Of a stretch of DNA of 42,282 nt, positions 17,203 to 26,809 are shown one piece after another. Where the stretch lies: the NCBI GenBank assembly GCA_024691125.1, contig JAILNV010000037.1, positions 1 through 42,282 of the forward strand, read 5' to 3'. Source of the DNA: Lachnospiraceae bacterium. Lineage in GTDB: Bacteria; Bacillota; Clostridia; Lachnospirales; Lachnospiraceae. The first letter of the stretch is position 1; every line of letters starts with the position of its first letter. The notes under the pieces are model-generated. The model was given only the letters and a program-made list of their open reading frames with translations, was not told the origin of the DNA and did no database searches. A program made the translations under genes and the position numbers.

Positions 17203-17679
17203 ATGTACGCGGCATTATTTATTTTGTGGATAATATTTAACGGAAGGTTAACGCCTGAGGTGGCCATTATAGGGCTAATCGTATCGGCTGCAATCTTCCT
17301 TTTTATATGCAGATTTATGGATTACAGTCTCCGTAAGGAGAAGATGCTGTATATCCTTATCCCGTGGATGATAAAATACTTTTTTATCCTGTTGACCGAG
17401 ATAGTCAAAGCTAATTTTGCCACGGCGCGATTCGTTCTGAATCCGAAGATAGAGGTGGAACCGAGGATAGTGACCTTTAAGCCGGAGCTTCATTATGATT
17501 TTCTCAAGGTGGTACTTGCGAATTCGATCACGCTTACTCCGGGTACCATCACTATAGAGATAGAGGATGGGGTTTATACCGTGCACTGCCTGGATATGGA
17601 GCTGGCGACAGATATAGGTACATCAGTGTTTGTTAAGGAGTTAATGAAAGCACAGGAAAGGATGGACAGGGTCAGATGA
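17203..17679 (+). CDS. mnhE: Mrp-type Na+/H+ antiporter subunit E
   Basis: A 158-residue membrane protein of the MnhE/MrpE family (MbhA in archaeal hydrogenases). It has hydrophobic N-terminal helices (ALFILWIIFNGRLTPEVAII) and the conserved C-terminal block FLKVVLANSITLTPGTITIE. It is the first gene of a ten-gene operon, behind an AAGGTGAGG site. The small E, F and G subunits pack beside the ion-translocating subunits and are needed for complex assembly. It overlaps the next gene by four bases. Confidence 0.93.
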   Translation: MYAALFILWIIFNGRLTPEVAIIGLIVSAAIFLFICRFMDYSLRKEKMLYILIPWMIKYFFILLTEIVKANFATARFVLNPKIEVEPRIVTFKPELHYDFLKVVLANSITLTPGTITIEIEDGVYTVHCLDMELATDIGTSVFVKELMKAQERMDRVR

Positions 17680-18092
17680 GCGGCGTTATGTCAGCACAGA
17701 ATGTGCTCCTGACGGGAATAATGTTTTTATATGCCGGTCTGGTGGTCCTTGTGCTTATCAGGGCAGTCTCGGGACCGAGGATCGCTGACAGGCTTATGGC
17801 CATAAACATGATAGGTACCATAGGTATCTTTCTTATGGCTGTTACAGCGGTCAAGCTGGATGAGGAATATCTGCTTGATATCTGTATTATTTATGCGATG
17901 ATCAGCTTCCTCTCGGTAGTTATCCTGACTAAGGTTTATATGGGAGTTCATCTTGAGAACGAGATGAAGAGACAGAAACAGGAGAGGATGAGACGGGAGA
18001 GCGAAGAGGCAAACGGGGTCAATGATAAAGAAGAGGATGAGCTTGACAGGCTGCTAAAGAGTCTGGAAGAGCATCCGGACGGAAACAGGTAA
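17676..18092 (+). CDS. mnhF: Mrp-type antiporter subunit F
   Basis: A 138-residue protein with three predicted membrane spans. The conserved core VLIRAVSGPRIADRLMAINM identifies the MnhF/PhaF family. A highly charged tail of about 45 residues after the last span is longer than usual for the family (about 90-100 residues in total). The ATG overlaps the mnhE stop codon. Confidence 0.92.
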   Translation: MSGVMSAQNVLLTGIMFLYAGLVVLVLIRAVSGPRIADRLMAINMIGTIGIFLMAVTAVKLDEEYLLDICIIYAMISFLSVVILTKVYMGVHLENEMKRQKQERMRRESEEANGVNDKEEDELDRLLKSLEEHPDGNR

Positions 18093-18131
18093 TAGATAAC
18101 AGGCAGCAGGCTCTTAAAAGGGAGATAACGG

Positions 18132-18449
18132 ATGGAATGGGTAAGGTTTATCGCGGCTGCGATATGTCTGATATTCGCAGCGGTCATGGAATGTATAGCG
18201 GTATTCGGAGTATATAAGTTCAGGTTCGTCATGAACAGAATGCACTCGGCTGCCATAGGGGATACCATGGGACTTATGCTTGGCGCACTGGGACTTATGC
18301 TTCTTAAGGGAAGCAGGTGGTTCTCTTATAAGATGGTTCTCGTGGTCGTGCTTTTGTGGATGACCTCCACGATATCATCCCATGTGATAATGAGGATGGA
18401 ATACAATATCGATCAGAAAGCTGTAGAGGAGGAGACGGGAGGAAGATGA
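18132..18449 (+). CDS. mnhG: Mrp-type antiporter subunit G
   Basis: A 105-residue, three-span protein of the MnhG family, with the typical block RMHSAAIGDTMGLMLGALGL. A GGGAG site lies before the ATG. It overlaps the next gene by four bases (ATGA). Confidence 0.9.
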   Translation: MEWVRFIAAAICLIFAAVMECIAVFGVYKFRFVMNRMHSAAIGDTMGLMLGALGLMLLKGSRWFSYKMVLVVVLLWMTSTISSHVIMRMEYNIDQKAVEEETGGR

Positions 18450-18733
18450 CAGTATTTGCGTGTTTGCTGCTGGGCTTTCTTATAGCCTGCGCGATTGCCA
18501 CATGTCTGCATAAGACACTGCTTACATCGATAATAATTTTCATGGCGTACAGTACGGTCATGAGCGTTATATGGGCACTCCTTGAATCACCGGACCTTGC
18601 CATCACGGAGGCAGCGGTAGGCGCCGGAGTGACCTCGATACTTTTCTTCGTAACGCTTAAGAAGATAAAGGCCGTAGAGGCTTTCGAGATAAATGCCGTA
18701 TCCGATGAAGGCAAGGAAGACAAGAACGGCTGA
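18446..18733 (+). CDS. MbhD-like subunit (DUF4040)
   Basis: A 95-residue, three-span subunit equivalent to MbhD of archaeal membrane-bound hydrogenase and to part of the MrpA C-terminus. The signature LESPDLAITEAAVGAGV is present. The ATG at 18446 is chosen over an upstream frame start at 18356, because GGGAGG precedes it and it overlaps the mnhG stop as ATGA, as with the other pairs here. Its presence as a separate gene shows the MrpA C-terminus is split as in Mbh-type complexes. Confidence 0.9.
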   Translation: MTVFACLLLGFLIACAIATCLHKTLLTSIIIFMAYSTVMSVIWALLESPDLAITEAAVGAGVTSILFFVTLKKIKAVEAFEINAVSDEGKEDKNG

Positions 18734-18839
18734 ACCATGATGGTTTAGAGGAGCTATATAAAGAGGGCTGAACCGGGAGCTTATCACAGATGTTGCGGAT
18801 ATGACAGGTAACAGCCACGAAGAAGAGATCGTAAGATAA

Positions 18840-19811
18840 ATGAGCAGGAAAAGAAGAGATTACAAGTCAACATTTTACAGCAGAATAGAGAACTTCGTTA
18901 ACGGAAAAGAGCAGTTCCTTATATACAGGGAATCAAAGAAAACGGATGTCGAGAAGTTTGAGTCGCTCGAAGAGGAACTGACAGAGGCGGCAGACCTTCT
19001 TGAAATGAGGGAAGAGCTGCAGTGGATGAGAGATCATACGGAGCCCCTTGATTTCCTTAAGAGATTCCACAGGCTTTACGGCGTTATAGCGGTACTTGTG
19101 TGCTTTACCATGATGGTGCTGCTGCTTGTTACCGTATCGTGGCTTCCCAGGTTCGGAAATGCAGACAACCCCGCCAATAACGAGGTTATTAAGAGATATA
19201 TCGAGAAGGGTGAGGAAGAAACGGGTGCCGTGAACATAGTCACCGGCCTTATCCTTAACTATCGTGGCTTCGATACCATGGGCGAGACCCATGTACTGTT
19301 TATTGCAGCCAGCTGCGTTATGATCCTGCTTCTTATTGCCGAGGGTGAGGAGAAGAGGGCAGGCTACGCCTTTGACAGGTATCTTGAACCCAAGAACGAT
19401 ATCATTATCCAGAAGGTGGCGGCTTTTCTGGTTCCCATGGTTTTCGTTCTCGGGATATACGTCATACTTAACGGTCATCTGTCGCCCGGCGGAGGCTTCT
19501 CTGGAGGCGCCATCATAGGAGCCGGACTTATCATGTATGTATCTGCATACGGCTTTCACAAGACGGAGCGTTTCTTCAATGAGCATGTATATAAAGTCGC
19601 CAAGGTAAGTGCGCTGTGCTTCTATGTGTGCTGCTTAAGCTACTATTTCTATATGGGAGCGCATGGATATGATAACCATATTTCGCTGGGTACGCCCGGG
19701 AATATCATAAGCAGCGGTCTTATACTGTTTATCAATATTTTTGTCGGGACCGAAGTGGCATGTACCATGTATGCCTTTTACGCCCTGTTCAGAAAGGGGG
19801 GACTCGAATGA
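18840..19811 (+). CDS. MbhE-MnhB fusion antiporter subunit
   Basis: A 323-residue protein joining two antiporter subunits. Residues 1-80 are a charged cytosolic extension. Residues 85-180 hold two spans around AVNIVTGLILNYRGFDTMGE, the MbhE type (end of MrpA). Residues 185-320 are the MnhB domain, with LNGHLSPGGGFSGGAIIGAG. In archaea these are separate genes (mbhE, mbhF). About 100 bases before it have no gene, and its ribosome site is weak. The stop overlaps the next start as ATGA. Confidence 0.88.
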   Translation: MSRKRRDYKSTFYSRIENFVNGKEQFLIYRESKKTDVEKFESLEEELTEAADLLEMREELQWMRDHTEPLDFLKRFHRLYGVIAVLVCFTMMVLLLVTVSWLPRFGNADNPANNEVIKRYIEKGEEETGAVNIVTGLILNYRGFDTMGETHVLFIAASCVMILLLIAEGEEKRAGYAFDRYLEPKNDIIIQKVAAFLVPMVFVLGIYVILNGHLSPGGGFSGGAIIGAGLIMYVSAYGFHKTERFFNEHVYKVAKVSALCFYVCCLSYYFYMGAHGYDNHISLGTPGNIISSGLILFINIFVGTEVACTMYAFYALFRKGGLE

Positions 19812-20317
19812 TAGGCCCCAATCTTTTCTACAACGTGTTTTCGGTGGCGGCGGTGATACTTTTCTCGGTCGGATTCACAACGCTTATGCTCCACCGCAAT
19901 ATGATCAAGAAGATAATCGGTTTCAATATAATGGATACCGCCGTATATCTCTTCCTTGCGAGCAAGGGATATATTTACGGAAGGAAGGCTCCGATCATCG
20001 TTAACGATGTTAAGAGCACGGAAGCCTACATCAATCCCATTCCGGCAGGCCTCGTGCTTACGGGTATAGTTGTGTCCGTGTCTGTTACGGCGCTCATGCT
20101 GGCCATAACGATAAGGCTGTATGAACGTTATCACAGTCTGGATATTGATGAAATATCATTGAAGGCAAGGATGGATGCTCCGGGAAGAAACAAATACAGG
20201 AAGAAGGAGCCCAATCGAAGCGATAACAAAGAAATGGCGGCAGGAAAGGGAGATGCTAAGGGGAAGGACGCTGCTAATAAGGGCAGAGATACGGTAAATA
20301 TGGAGGGCAGGAAATGA
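19808..20317 (+). CDS. mnhC: Mrp-type antiporter subunit C (NuoK-like)
   Basis: A NuoK/MnhC-family subunit of 169 residues. The ATG at 19808 is chosen over 19760, because a GGGGGGA site precedes it and it overlaps the preceding stop. Three spans and the core IIGFNIMDTAVYLFLASKGY, then PAGLVLTGIVVSVSVTALML, define the family. The last 60 residues are a Lys/Asp/Gly-rich tail unusual for MnhC, which commonly ends near residue 115. Confidence 0.92.
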   Translation: MIGPNLFYNVFSVAAVILFSVGFTTLMLHRNMIKKIIGFNIMDTAVYLFLASKGYIYGRKAPIIVNDVKSTEAYINPIPAGLVLTGIVVSVSVTALMLAITIRLYERYHSLDIDEISLKARMDAPGRNKYRKKEPNRSDNKEMAAGKGDAKGKDAANKGRDTVNMEGRK

Positions 20318-21807
20318 GCTGGATTGAAAACTGTGTCCCTCTGTCGATAATCATATGTCTTATGGGTGGCATCATAAGTTCGGCGATAAAGGGTGAGGCG
20401 GCCAGAAAGCTTACAGTGGCGCTGATAACCGTAGTGGCTGCGATGAATGCGCTGATACTTGGCTATACTGTCCGGCTGGGACATGAATTCGTATATGTTA
20501 TGGGTAAGTTCCCTGCACCATGGGGTAATGAGCTTCGCGCCGGGTGTCTTGAGGGGCTTATGGGACTGTTCTTTGCCGTTATTATGCTGCTATCGGTCAT
20601 AGGTGGTATAAGAGGACAGAATGATGATATTAAGCCGAGCCGTATGAACCTTTATTTCATCATGATCAACCTTATGATGAGCTCACTGATGGCTCTGGTA
20701 TATACCAACGACCTGTTCACGGCCTATGTATTCGTGGAAATAAATACAATGGCTGCCTGTGCCCTTATCATGATAAGGGATAACGGCCATACGATCGTGG
20801 CTGCGACCAAATACATGATAATGAGTCTGCTTGGTTCAGGTCTTCTGCTTATAGGAATAAGCATGCTGTATTCGATAACGGGACAGCTTCTTATGCCCAA
20901 TATTAAGGAAGCGGTCGACAGGCTGGCGGCATCGGGAGATTATGCGATACCGCTTACGGTCATCATAGGTCTTCTGAGCGTTGCGCTTGCCATCAAGAGC
21001 GCTCTTTATCCATTCCACAGCTGGCTGCCCGAGGCTTACGGTTTCTCGACGGCATCATCGGCTGCGATACTTTCATCGCTGGTGAGCAAGGGCTATATCT
21101 TCTTACTTATAAAGATATTCTACCGGGTTATCGGAATCCAGGTAATGGTGGGACATAAGATAACCAATATCCTGTTTATCTTCGGAATAATCGGTATGAT
21201 CATGGGTTCGGTGACTGCCATAAGACAGACCGATGCGAGACACCTGATCGCATATTCCTCGATAGCGCAGATAGGATATATTTACATGGGCATCGGTCTT
21301 GGGAGCACGGCGGGAATGATCGCCGCAGTATTCCATATTCTGTCACACGGAGCTACGAAATCGATGCTGTTTATCGCACAGAGAGGGCTCGTGGAGGTAT
21401 CTAACGGAAGCAAGAACTTCACCGATCTTAAGGGTTCGGGGCTGCGCAATAAGCTTTCGGGAGTGGCTTTTGCCGTGGGTGCATTTTCGATGGTCGGTAT
21501 TCCGCTGCTGGCAGGCTTTACTTCGAAGGTTTATTTTGCCAAGGCTGCGATAACGGCTGTTGATGCGAAGATGTGGATCGCCATGATCACGCTGGCTATT
21601 TCAACGATACTTAATGCAGTCTATTTCATCCGTGCAACAATATCGGTATATACCCCGAGAAACATGAATTACGCAGATCCTAATTACAGACCGAGCAAAA
21701 TGACCAATGTGGCGCTCGTCTGTTTTATAGCGCTTAATTTCTTTCTCGGAGTTCTTTCTTATCCCATATATCATACGATAGAGCTGGGACTTAAGATATT
21801 TGGTTAG
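20314..21807 (+). CDS. mnhD: Mrp-type antiporter subunit D (proton-translocating)
   Basis: A 497-residue proton-conducting subunit of the NuoL/M/N family. The conserved membrane Glu (E142 in YVFVEINTMA) and Lys (K228 in LAIKSALYPFHSWLPEAYGF) of the ion path are both present. About 14 spans and normal length. ATGA overlap with mnhC. It sits where MrpD or MbhH normally ends the operon, but here three further paralogues follow. Confidence 0.92.
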   Translation: MSWIENCVPLSIIICLMGGIISSAIKGEAARKLTVALITVVAAMNALILGYTVRLGHEFVYVMGKFPAPWGNELRAGCLEGLMGLFFAVIMLLSVIGGIRGQNDDIKPSRMNLYFIMINLMMSSLMALVYTNDLFTAYVFVEINTMAACALIMIRDNGHTIVAATKYMIMSLLGSGLLLIGISMLYSITGQLLMPNIKEAVDRLAASGDYAIPLTVIIGLLSVALAIKSALYPFHSWLPEAYGFSTASSAAILSSLVSKGYIFLLIKIFYRVIGIQVMVGHKITNILFIFGIIGMIMGSVTAIRQTDARHLIAYSSIAQIGYIYMGIGLGSTAGMIAAVFHILSHGATKSMLFIAQRGLVEVSNGSKNFTDLKGSGLRNKLSGVAFAVGAFSMVGIPLLAGFTSKVYFAKAAITAVDAKMWIAMITLAISTILNAVYFIRATISVYTPRNMNYADPNYRPSKMTNVALVCFIALNFFLGVLSYPIYHTIELGLKIFG

Positions 21808-21818
21808 GGGATTGTTAA

Positions 21819-23114
21819 ATGTACCTTTTAAAGGACGTATCCATTTATTTCAGACCGGACACGCTGGGACTTATGTTCCTGATACTGACCGTTACCATGT
21901 GGATAATGGATCTCATCTATTCAATTGAATATATGAAAGGTGAAAAGCACAGGAAGAGGTTCTATCTGTTCTATGTGCTGACCCTTATGAGCATGTGTGG
22001 TATCTGTCTGGCAGGTAACCTCATAACCATGTATATGTGCTATGAGCTGATGGCTGTGGTAACTCTGCCCCTTGTACTGCATGAACAGACAGCGGATGCG
22101 ATAGCTGCAGGCAAGAAATATATCTTCTATTCTGTAGGCGGCGCATTTCTGGGTCTCGTGGGATTCTTCTTCATGTACATATACGGCGATACGCTTACGT
22201 TTACGCCCGGCGGAGTCCTTAATATGGCAAGGCTTGCAGGACATGAGGATGCGATGAGAGTGGTGACACTGCTTGTGATAATCGGCTTTGGCTCCAAGGC
22301 AGGCATGTTCCCGCTCCATGGATGGCTTCCTACCGCTCATCCGGTAGCACCGTCTCCGGCATCGGCTTTTCTGTCGGGAAATATAACGAAGATGGGCGTG
22401 TTCGTGATAATAAGATATGTTTATTATCTTGTGGGCGCTGACTTCATAAAGGGCACATGGGTACAGTACACCTTCCTCGGGCTTACCATCCTTACGATCG
22501 TGATGGGATCCATGATGGCTTATAAGGAGCAGGTGTTTAAGAAGAGGCTTGCTTATTCCACAGTCAGTCAGGTAAGCTACGCGCTGTTCGGTATCGCGCT
22601 GTTTAACAGGATCGGGCTTATCGGCGGACTGCTGCATGTGATCTTCCATTCATTTGCGAAGAATACGCTGTTCGAGGTAGCCGGAGCCGTGATCCATGAA
22701 ACCGGGAAGAAGAAGGCGGAGGATTATAAGGACATGGCAAGATACATGCCAATAACCATGGGCTGCTACACCCTTGTTTCACTTACGCTTGTGGGTATTC
22801 CTCCGACAAGCGCTTTCCTGAGTAAGTGGTATCTTGCGACGGGATCTTTGGAGACTGAACTTAGCGTGATCTCGTGGCTCGGTCCTGTGGCGCTTATAGT
22901 AAGCGCACTGCTTACGGCGGGATATCTTTTGAGTATTACGCTTAAGGCGTTCTTCCCCGGAGATGAGTATGATTACCCCTGTCTTGAGAAGAAGGAACCG
23001 GGGAAATATATGCTGATACCGATGCTTATAATGTCGATCATGTCGGTCCTGATGGGTATATGGGCAGAGCCTGTTATGCGGGTTGCGAAGCTGATCGCAG
23101 GGAGTATTTTATAA
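21819..23114 (+). CDS. NuoM/MnhD-like antiporter subunit, N-terminally short
   Basis: A second NuoL/M-type subunit of 431 residues. Key residues are kept: E76 (MYMCYELMAVVTLPLV) and K160 (GFGSKAGMFPLHGWLPTAHP). The Glu lies about 60 residues closer to the N-terminus than in the neighbours (E142, E136, E135), so the first two membrane helices are missing. The upstream gap is only 11 bases, so no lost start can restore them. An AGGGGA site precedes the ATG. Confidence 0.88.
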   Translation: MYLLKDVSIYFRPDTLGLMFLILTVTMWIMDLIYSIEYMKGEKHRKRFYLFYVLTLMSMCGICLAGNLITMYMCYELMAVVTLPLVLHEQTADAIAAGKKYIFYSVGGAFLGLVGFFFMYIYGDTLTFTPGGVLNMARLAGHEDAMRVVTLLVIIGFGSKAGMFPLHGWLPTAHPVAPSPASAFLSGNITKMGVFVIIRYVYYLVGADFIKGTWVQYTFLGLTILTIVMGSMMAYKEQVFKKRLAYSTVSQVSYALFGIALFNRIGLIGGLLHVIFHSFAKNTLFEVAGAVIHETGKKKAEDYKDMARYMPITMGCYTLVSLTLVGIPPTSAFLSKWYLATGSLETELSVISWLGPVALIVSALLTAGYLLSITLKAFFPGDEYDYPCLEKKEPGKYMLIPMLIMSIMSVLMGIWAEPVMRVAKLIAGSIL

Positions 23115-24578
23115 ATGAATAAATACATGATAATCGTTCCGATCCTCTTTCCGATAATCACGGGAGCGATCCTTCCGCTGTTTAAGTTCACGGAAAGAAG
23201 GAGCAGGAACATTTACACAGAGCTTGTGACTCTGCTTAATTCAATAATGGTATGGGTACTGCTGTTCAATGCCCCCAAGGGCTCTGTCAGGGCACTTAAT
23301 CTTGCCGGCGATCTGGAGATAACCTTCATGGTGGACGGACTCGGTTCCGTGTTCGCGGGACTTATAGCGTTCCTTTGGCCGATAGCCACTCTGTACGCCT
23401 TTGAGTATATGGAGCATCACGGGAAGGAGAATACCTTCTTTACCTTCTATACCATGACCTACGGCGTCACTCTCGGAATAGCCCTGGCAGCCAATCTTAT
23501 GACCATGTATATGTTTTATGAGATGCTGACTCTCGTTACTCTTCCTCTTGTCATGGCGGGAATGAGCAGGGAGGCCATCATGGCAGGCCGGAAGTATATC
23601 CTGTATTCAATGGGCGGAGCCGCCTTTGCTTTTATCGGATTTATCTTTATCTTCACCTTCGGTACCACAATGAACTTCGTTCCGGGCGGTGTGCTGCAGG
23701 GAGCAAATATAGCAGGCAGGGGAAATCTTCTTCGGGCCGTATATGTGCTTGCCGTGCTTGGCTTCGGCGTTAAGGCGGCGATATTTCCCTTTCACAGATG
23801 GCTTCCGACGGCATCCATAGCTCCTACGCCGGTCACGGCGCTGCTTCATGCGGTGGCAGTTGTCAAGGCAGGTGCTTTCGCGATAATAAGGATAACCTAT
23901 TACAGCTTCGGAACGGAATTCCTAAGGGGAACATTTGCCCAGTATACGGTTATGTGCTTTGCCATGGTGACGATCATCTTCGGATCCGCGAGGGCAGTTA
24001 AGGAACCTCATTTCAAGAGAAGGCTTGCCTATTCGACTGTGAGCAATCTTTCATACATCGTATTCGGAGCTTCACTTATGACGCATGCAGGACTCGCAGC
24101 ATCGTTAACACATATGATCTATCATGCCGTGATCAAGATCACACTGTTCTTCTGCGCAGGCGCGGTGCTTATACGGACACATAAGGAGTATGTGAAGGAA
24201 TTAAACGGGCTGGGCTACAGGATGCCCGTAACCTTCGCGGCTTTTGCAGTCGGCGCTCTGTCGCTTACCGGTGTCCCGCCGTTTCCGGGATTTATAAGTA
24301 AGTGGAATCTGTGTACGGCGGCTGTAGCTGAGGGAACGCCTTATGCCTATGTCGGAATAGGCGTGCTTCTTACATCGGCCTTCCTTACAGCCATATATAT
24401 GTTCACAACACTGTTCCGGGCATATTTCCCGAAGGAAGATTTCGATTATAAGACGATAAAGGGCTTCAGCGATCCCGGATGGCAGATGCGGGTACCGTTT
24501 GTAATATTTATTGTTGTGATGATCGTGCTTGGATTCACGGCTCCGCTTGTGTACAGGATATGCAGCGGAGTAATATAA
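23115..24578 (+). CDS. NuoM/MnhD-like antiporter subunit
   Basis: A third proton-translocating paralogue of 487 residues, starting on the base after the previous stop codon. E136 (MYMFYEMLTLVTLPLV) and K220 (GFGVKAAIFPFHRWLPTASI) mark the ion path. It aligns by eye with the 431-residue neighbour over the whole shared length, suggesting tandem duplication. Length is normal with about 14 spans. Confidence 0.9.
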   Translation: MNKYMIIVPILFPIITGAILPLFKFTERRSRNIYTELVTLLNSIMVWVLLFNAPKGSVRALNLAGDLEITFMVDGLGSVFAGLIAFLWPIATLYAFEYMEHHGKENTFFTFYTMTYGVTLGIALAANLMTMYMFYEMLTLVTLPLVMAGMSREAIMAGRKYILYSMGGAAFAFIGFIFIFTFGTTMNFVPGGVLQGANIAGRGNLLRAVYVLAVLGFGVKAAIFPFHRWLPTASIAPTPVTALLHAVAVVKAGAFAIIRITYYSFGTEFLRGTFAQYTVMCFAMVTIIFGSARAVKEPHFKRRLAYSTVSNLSYIVFGASLMTHAGLAASLTHMIYHAVIKITLFFCAGAVLIRTHKEYVKELNGLGYRMPVTFAAFAVGALSLTGVPPFPGFISKWNLCTAAVAEGTPYAYVGIGVLLTSAFLTAIYMFTTLFRAYFPKEDFDYKTIKGFSDPGWQMRVPFVIFIVVMIVLGFTAPLVYRICSGVI

Positions 24579-24640
24579 GATGCAGCGGTGTCTGAATAGT
24601 TACCGGAATATTAAGATATAAAACGTAACGGAGAGAGTAT

Positions 24641-26800
24641 ATGCTTCTTGCTTTGGCAGCAGGCCCTATGGCGGCCGGTGTAATCGCATTCATACTGGGT
24701 AAGAGGTTCGGAAGAACTGCAAGGGACTACTTTGCTGATCTTGTGGCTGTGGTTGAGCTTGCCCTGCTTATATACTGCTCATATCTTGAACTGAGCGGTA
24801 AGCCCGTGTACTTTATCGCAAGGGATATGTGCGGCCTCGGATTGAGCTTAAAGCTTGACGGATTCAGGATCATATACGGACTGGTAGCAGCCTTTATGTG
24901 GGCTATGACCACCATATTTTCAAGAGAGTATATGGCGCATTATCCAAGAACCAACAGGTATTATTTCTTCTTCCTGTTCACTCTCGGAGCGACGGTGGGA
25001 GTATTTCTGTCGGCAGACCTTTTCACAACATTCCTGTTCTTTGAGATTATGTCCTTCACATCGTACGCATGGGTTGCTCATGACGAGACGAAGGAGTCGC
25101 TTCGCGCCGCGGAGACCTATCTGTGCGTTGCGGTTATAGGCGGCATGGTCATGCTCATGGGTCTCTTCCTTCTGTACAGCATGACAGGGACGCTCAGGAT
25201 GGAAGAGCTGTATGAATCTGTAAGCCAGGCGGTTCTTATTGATCCTTCGCTGAAGTCAAGAGTCTATGTTGCAGGCGGCTGTATGCTGTTCGGATTCGGC
25301 GCCAAGGCAGGTATGTTCCCGCTTCACATATGGCTGCCCAAAGCTCATCCCGTAGCTCCTGCTCCCGCATCAGCGCTTCTGTCAGGTATCCTTACGAAAT
25401 CGGGAATCTTCGGGATACTCGTGATCTCATCTCATATATTCCTTCATGATCCGGACTGGGGCTTTACGATACTGGTACTGGGCGTGATAACGATGTTCAC
25501 AGGAGCGCTTCTCGGTGTATTCAGTATAAATATTAAACGTACGCTTGCATGCTCATCAATGTCGCAGATAGGCTTCATCCTCGTAGGTATAGGAATGCAG
25601 GGGCTGCTTGGCGGAGAAAACGCACTTGCGATAAGAGGAACGATCCTTCACATGGTCAATCACTCACTTATCAAGCTGGTACTGTTCATGTGCGCGGGCG
25701 TTATCTATATGAACCTGCACGAGCTTGATCTGAACAGGATAAGAGGCTTCGGCAAGGGTAAGATAATCCTTACTGCGGCCTTCCTTGTCGGCGGACTGTC
25801 AATAAGCGGTATTCCCGGATTCTCAGGTTATATAAGCAAAACACTTCTGCATGAATCGATAGTGGAATATATGAATGAAGCTCCGGCGGAAATGTACGGC
25901 ACCTATAAATTCATTGAAGCCGTATTCCTTCTTACGGGCGGAATGACGCTTGCCTATATGACCAAGCTGTTTGCCGCCGTGTTCATAGAGAAACGTACAG
26001 CCGGTTCAGGACACGGACAAGGGGATGCAGGCTCTTATTCATATTCCGCTGAGGATGAACGCAGCGGACATGAGCATGATACGGGATGCAGGGAAGGAGC
26101 TTACATGAACGATCAGTCTTCCTTCGCGATAATCCTTTCGGCGCTGGTACTGTTCATACTCGGGGCAGGGCCTTACAGGTTCATGGACAGTATAGCCGCA
26201 CTTGCCGTACCCTTTATGAACGGAGAGGAATTCGGAGAGAGGGTTAATTATTTCTCGGGCGGCAATCTTAAGGGCGGACTTATTTCGATAAGCATTGGAA
26301 TGCTGATATATTTCGGATTTATAAGAACTGTTCTTATGAAGAAGGATGAGAGCGGGAATAAGGTATATATCGATGCATGGCCGGCATGGCTGGATGTAGA
26401 GAATCTTATATACCGTCCTGCCCTTCAGCATATCATACCGTTTGTCCTTTCATTTATATTGAGGATATTTGACAGGATGACCGATCATGCCGTATCGCTT
26501 ATGCAGAGAACCATGCTTAGCGAGATTGAGCCGCGCAGGCCGCTGCTTTACGGTAATGCGTTTACGCATACGGCGGGAATGGCACTTGACAAGGTGGAGG
26601 AGCTTCTTAATGATACGATCAGGAAGAAGCGTCCGAAGCATGTGAATTATGAGAAGAAGATAGCACTCTCGGTAGAACAGGTATTCAAGACCTTCAGGCT
26701 TACATCAAGAAGCGTATCCTTCGGTCTTATGATGTTCAGCTTAGGATGTATATTTACACTTATCTATCTTATTTATGTACTTGTTATGCATATAACATAG
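24641..26800 (+). CDS. NuoL/MnhA-like large antiporter subunit
   Basis: A fourth paralogue, 719 residues. E135 (FLFFEIMSFTSYAWVAHDE) and K222 (FGAKAGMFPLHIWLPKAHPV) are present. It is longer than MrpD: after the antiporter core there is a Gly/Ser/His-rich loop near residues 455-490, then more spans and a lateral-helix-like C-terminus, like NuoL. It lacks the MrpA C-terminal domains, which are supplied by the MbhD and MbhE-MnhB genes. A 62-base gap precedes it, with GGAGAG before the ATG. Confidence 0.9.
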   Translation: MLLALAAGPMAAGVIAFILGKRFGRTARDYFADLVAVVELALLIYCSYLELSGKPVYFIARDMCGLGLSLKLDGFRIIYGLVAAFMWAMTTIFSREYMAHYPRTNRYYFFFLFTLGATVGVFLSADLFTTFLFFEIMSFTSYAWVAHDETKESLRAAETYLCVAVIGGMVMLMGLFLLYSMTGTLRMEELYESVSQAVLIDPSLKSRVYVAGGCMLFGFGAKAGMFPLHIWLPKAHPVAPAPASALLSGILTKSGIFGILVISSHIFLHDPDWGFTILVLGVITMFTGALLGVFSINIKRTLACSSMSQIGFILVGIGMQGLLGGENALAIRGTILHMVNHSLIKLVLFMCAGVIYMNLHELDLNRIRGFGKGKIILTAAFLVGGLSISGIPGFSGYISKTLLHESIVEYMNEAPAEMYGTYKFIEAVFLLTGGMTLAYMTKLFAAVFIEKRTAGSGHGQGDAGSYSYSAEDERSGHEHDTGCREGAYMNDQSSFAIILSALVLFILGAGPYRFMDSIAALAVPFMNGEEFGERVNYFSGGNLKGGLISISIGMLIYFGFIRTVLMKKDESGNKVYIDAWPAWLDVENLIYRPALQHIIPFVLSFILRIFDRMTDHAVSLMQRTMLSEIEPRRPLLYGNAFTHTAGMALDKVEELLNDTIRKKRPKHVNYEKKIALSVEQVFKTFRLTSRSVSFGLMMFSLGCIFTLIYLIYVLVMHIT

Positions 26801-26809
26801 GAGACTGTT

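Noticed and set aside
18933-19586. 217-codon antisense frame over the MbhE-MnhB gene
   Set aside because: The sense frame encodes conserved antiporter motifs; the antisense frame has none.
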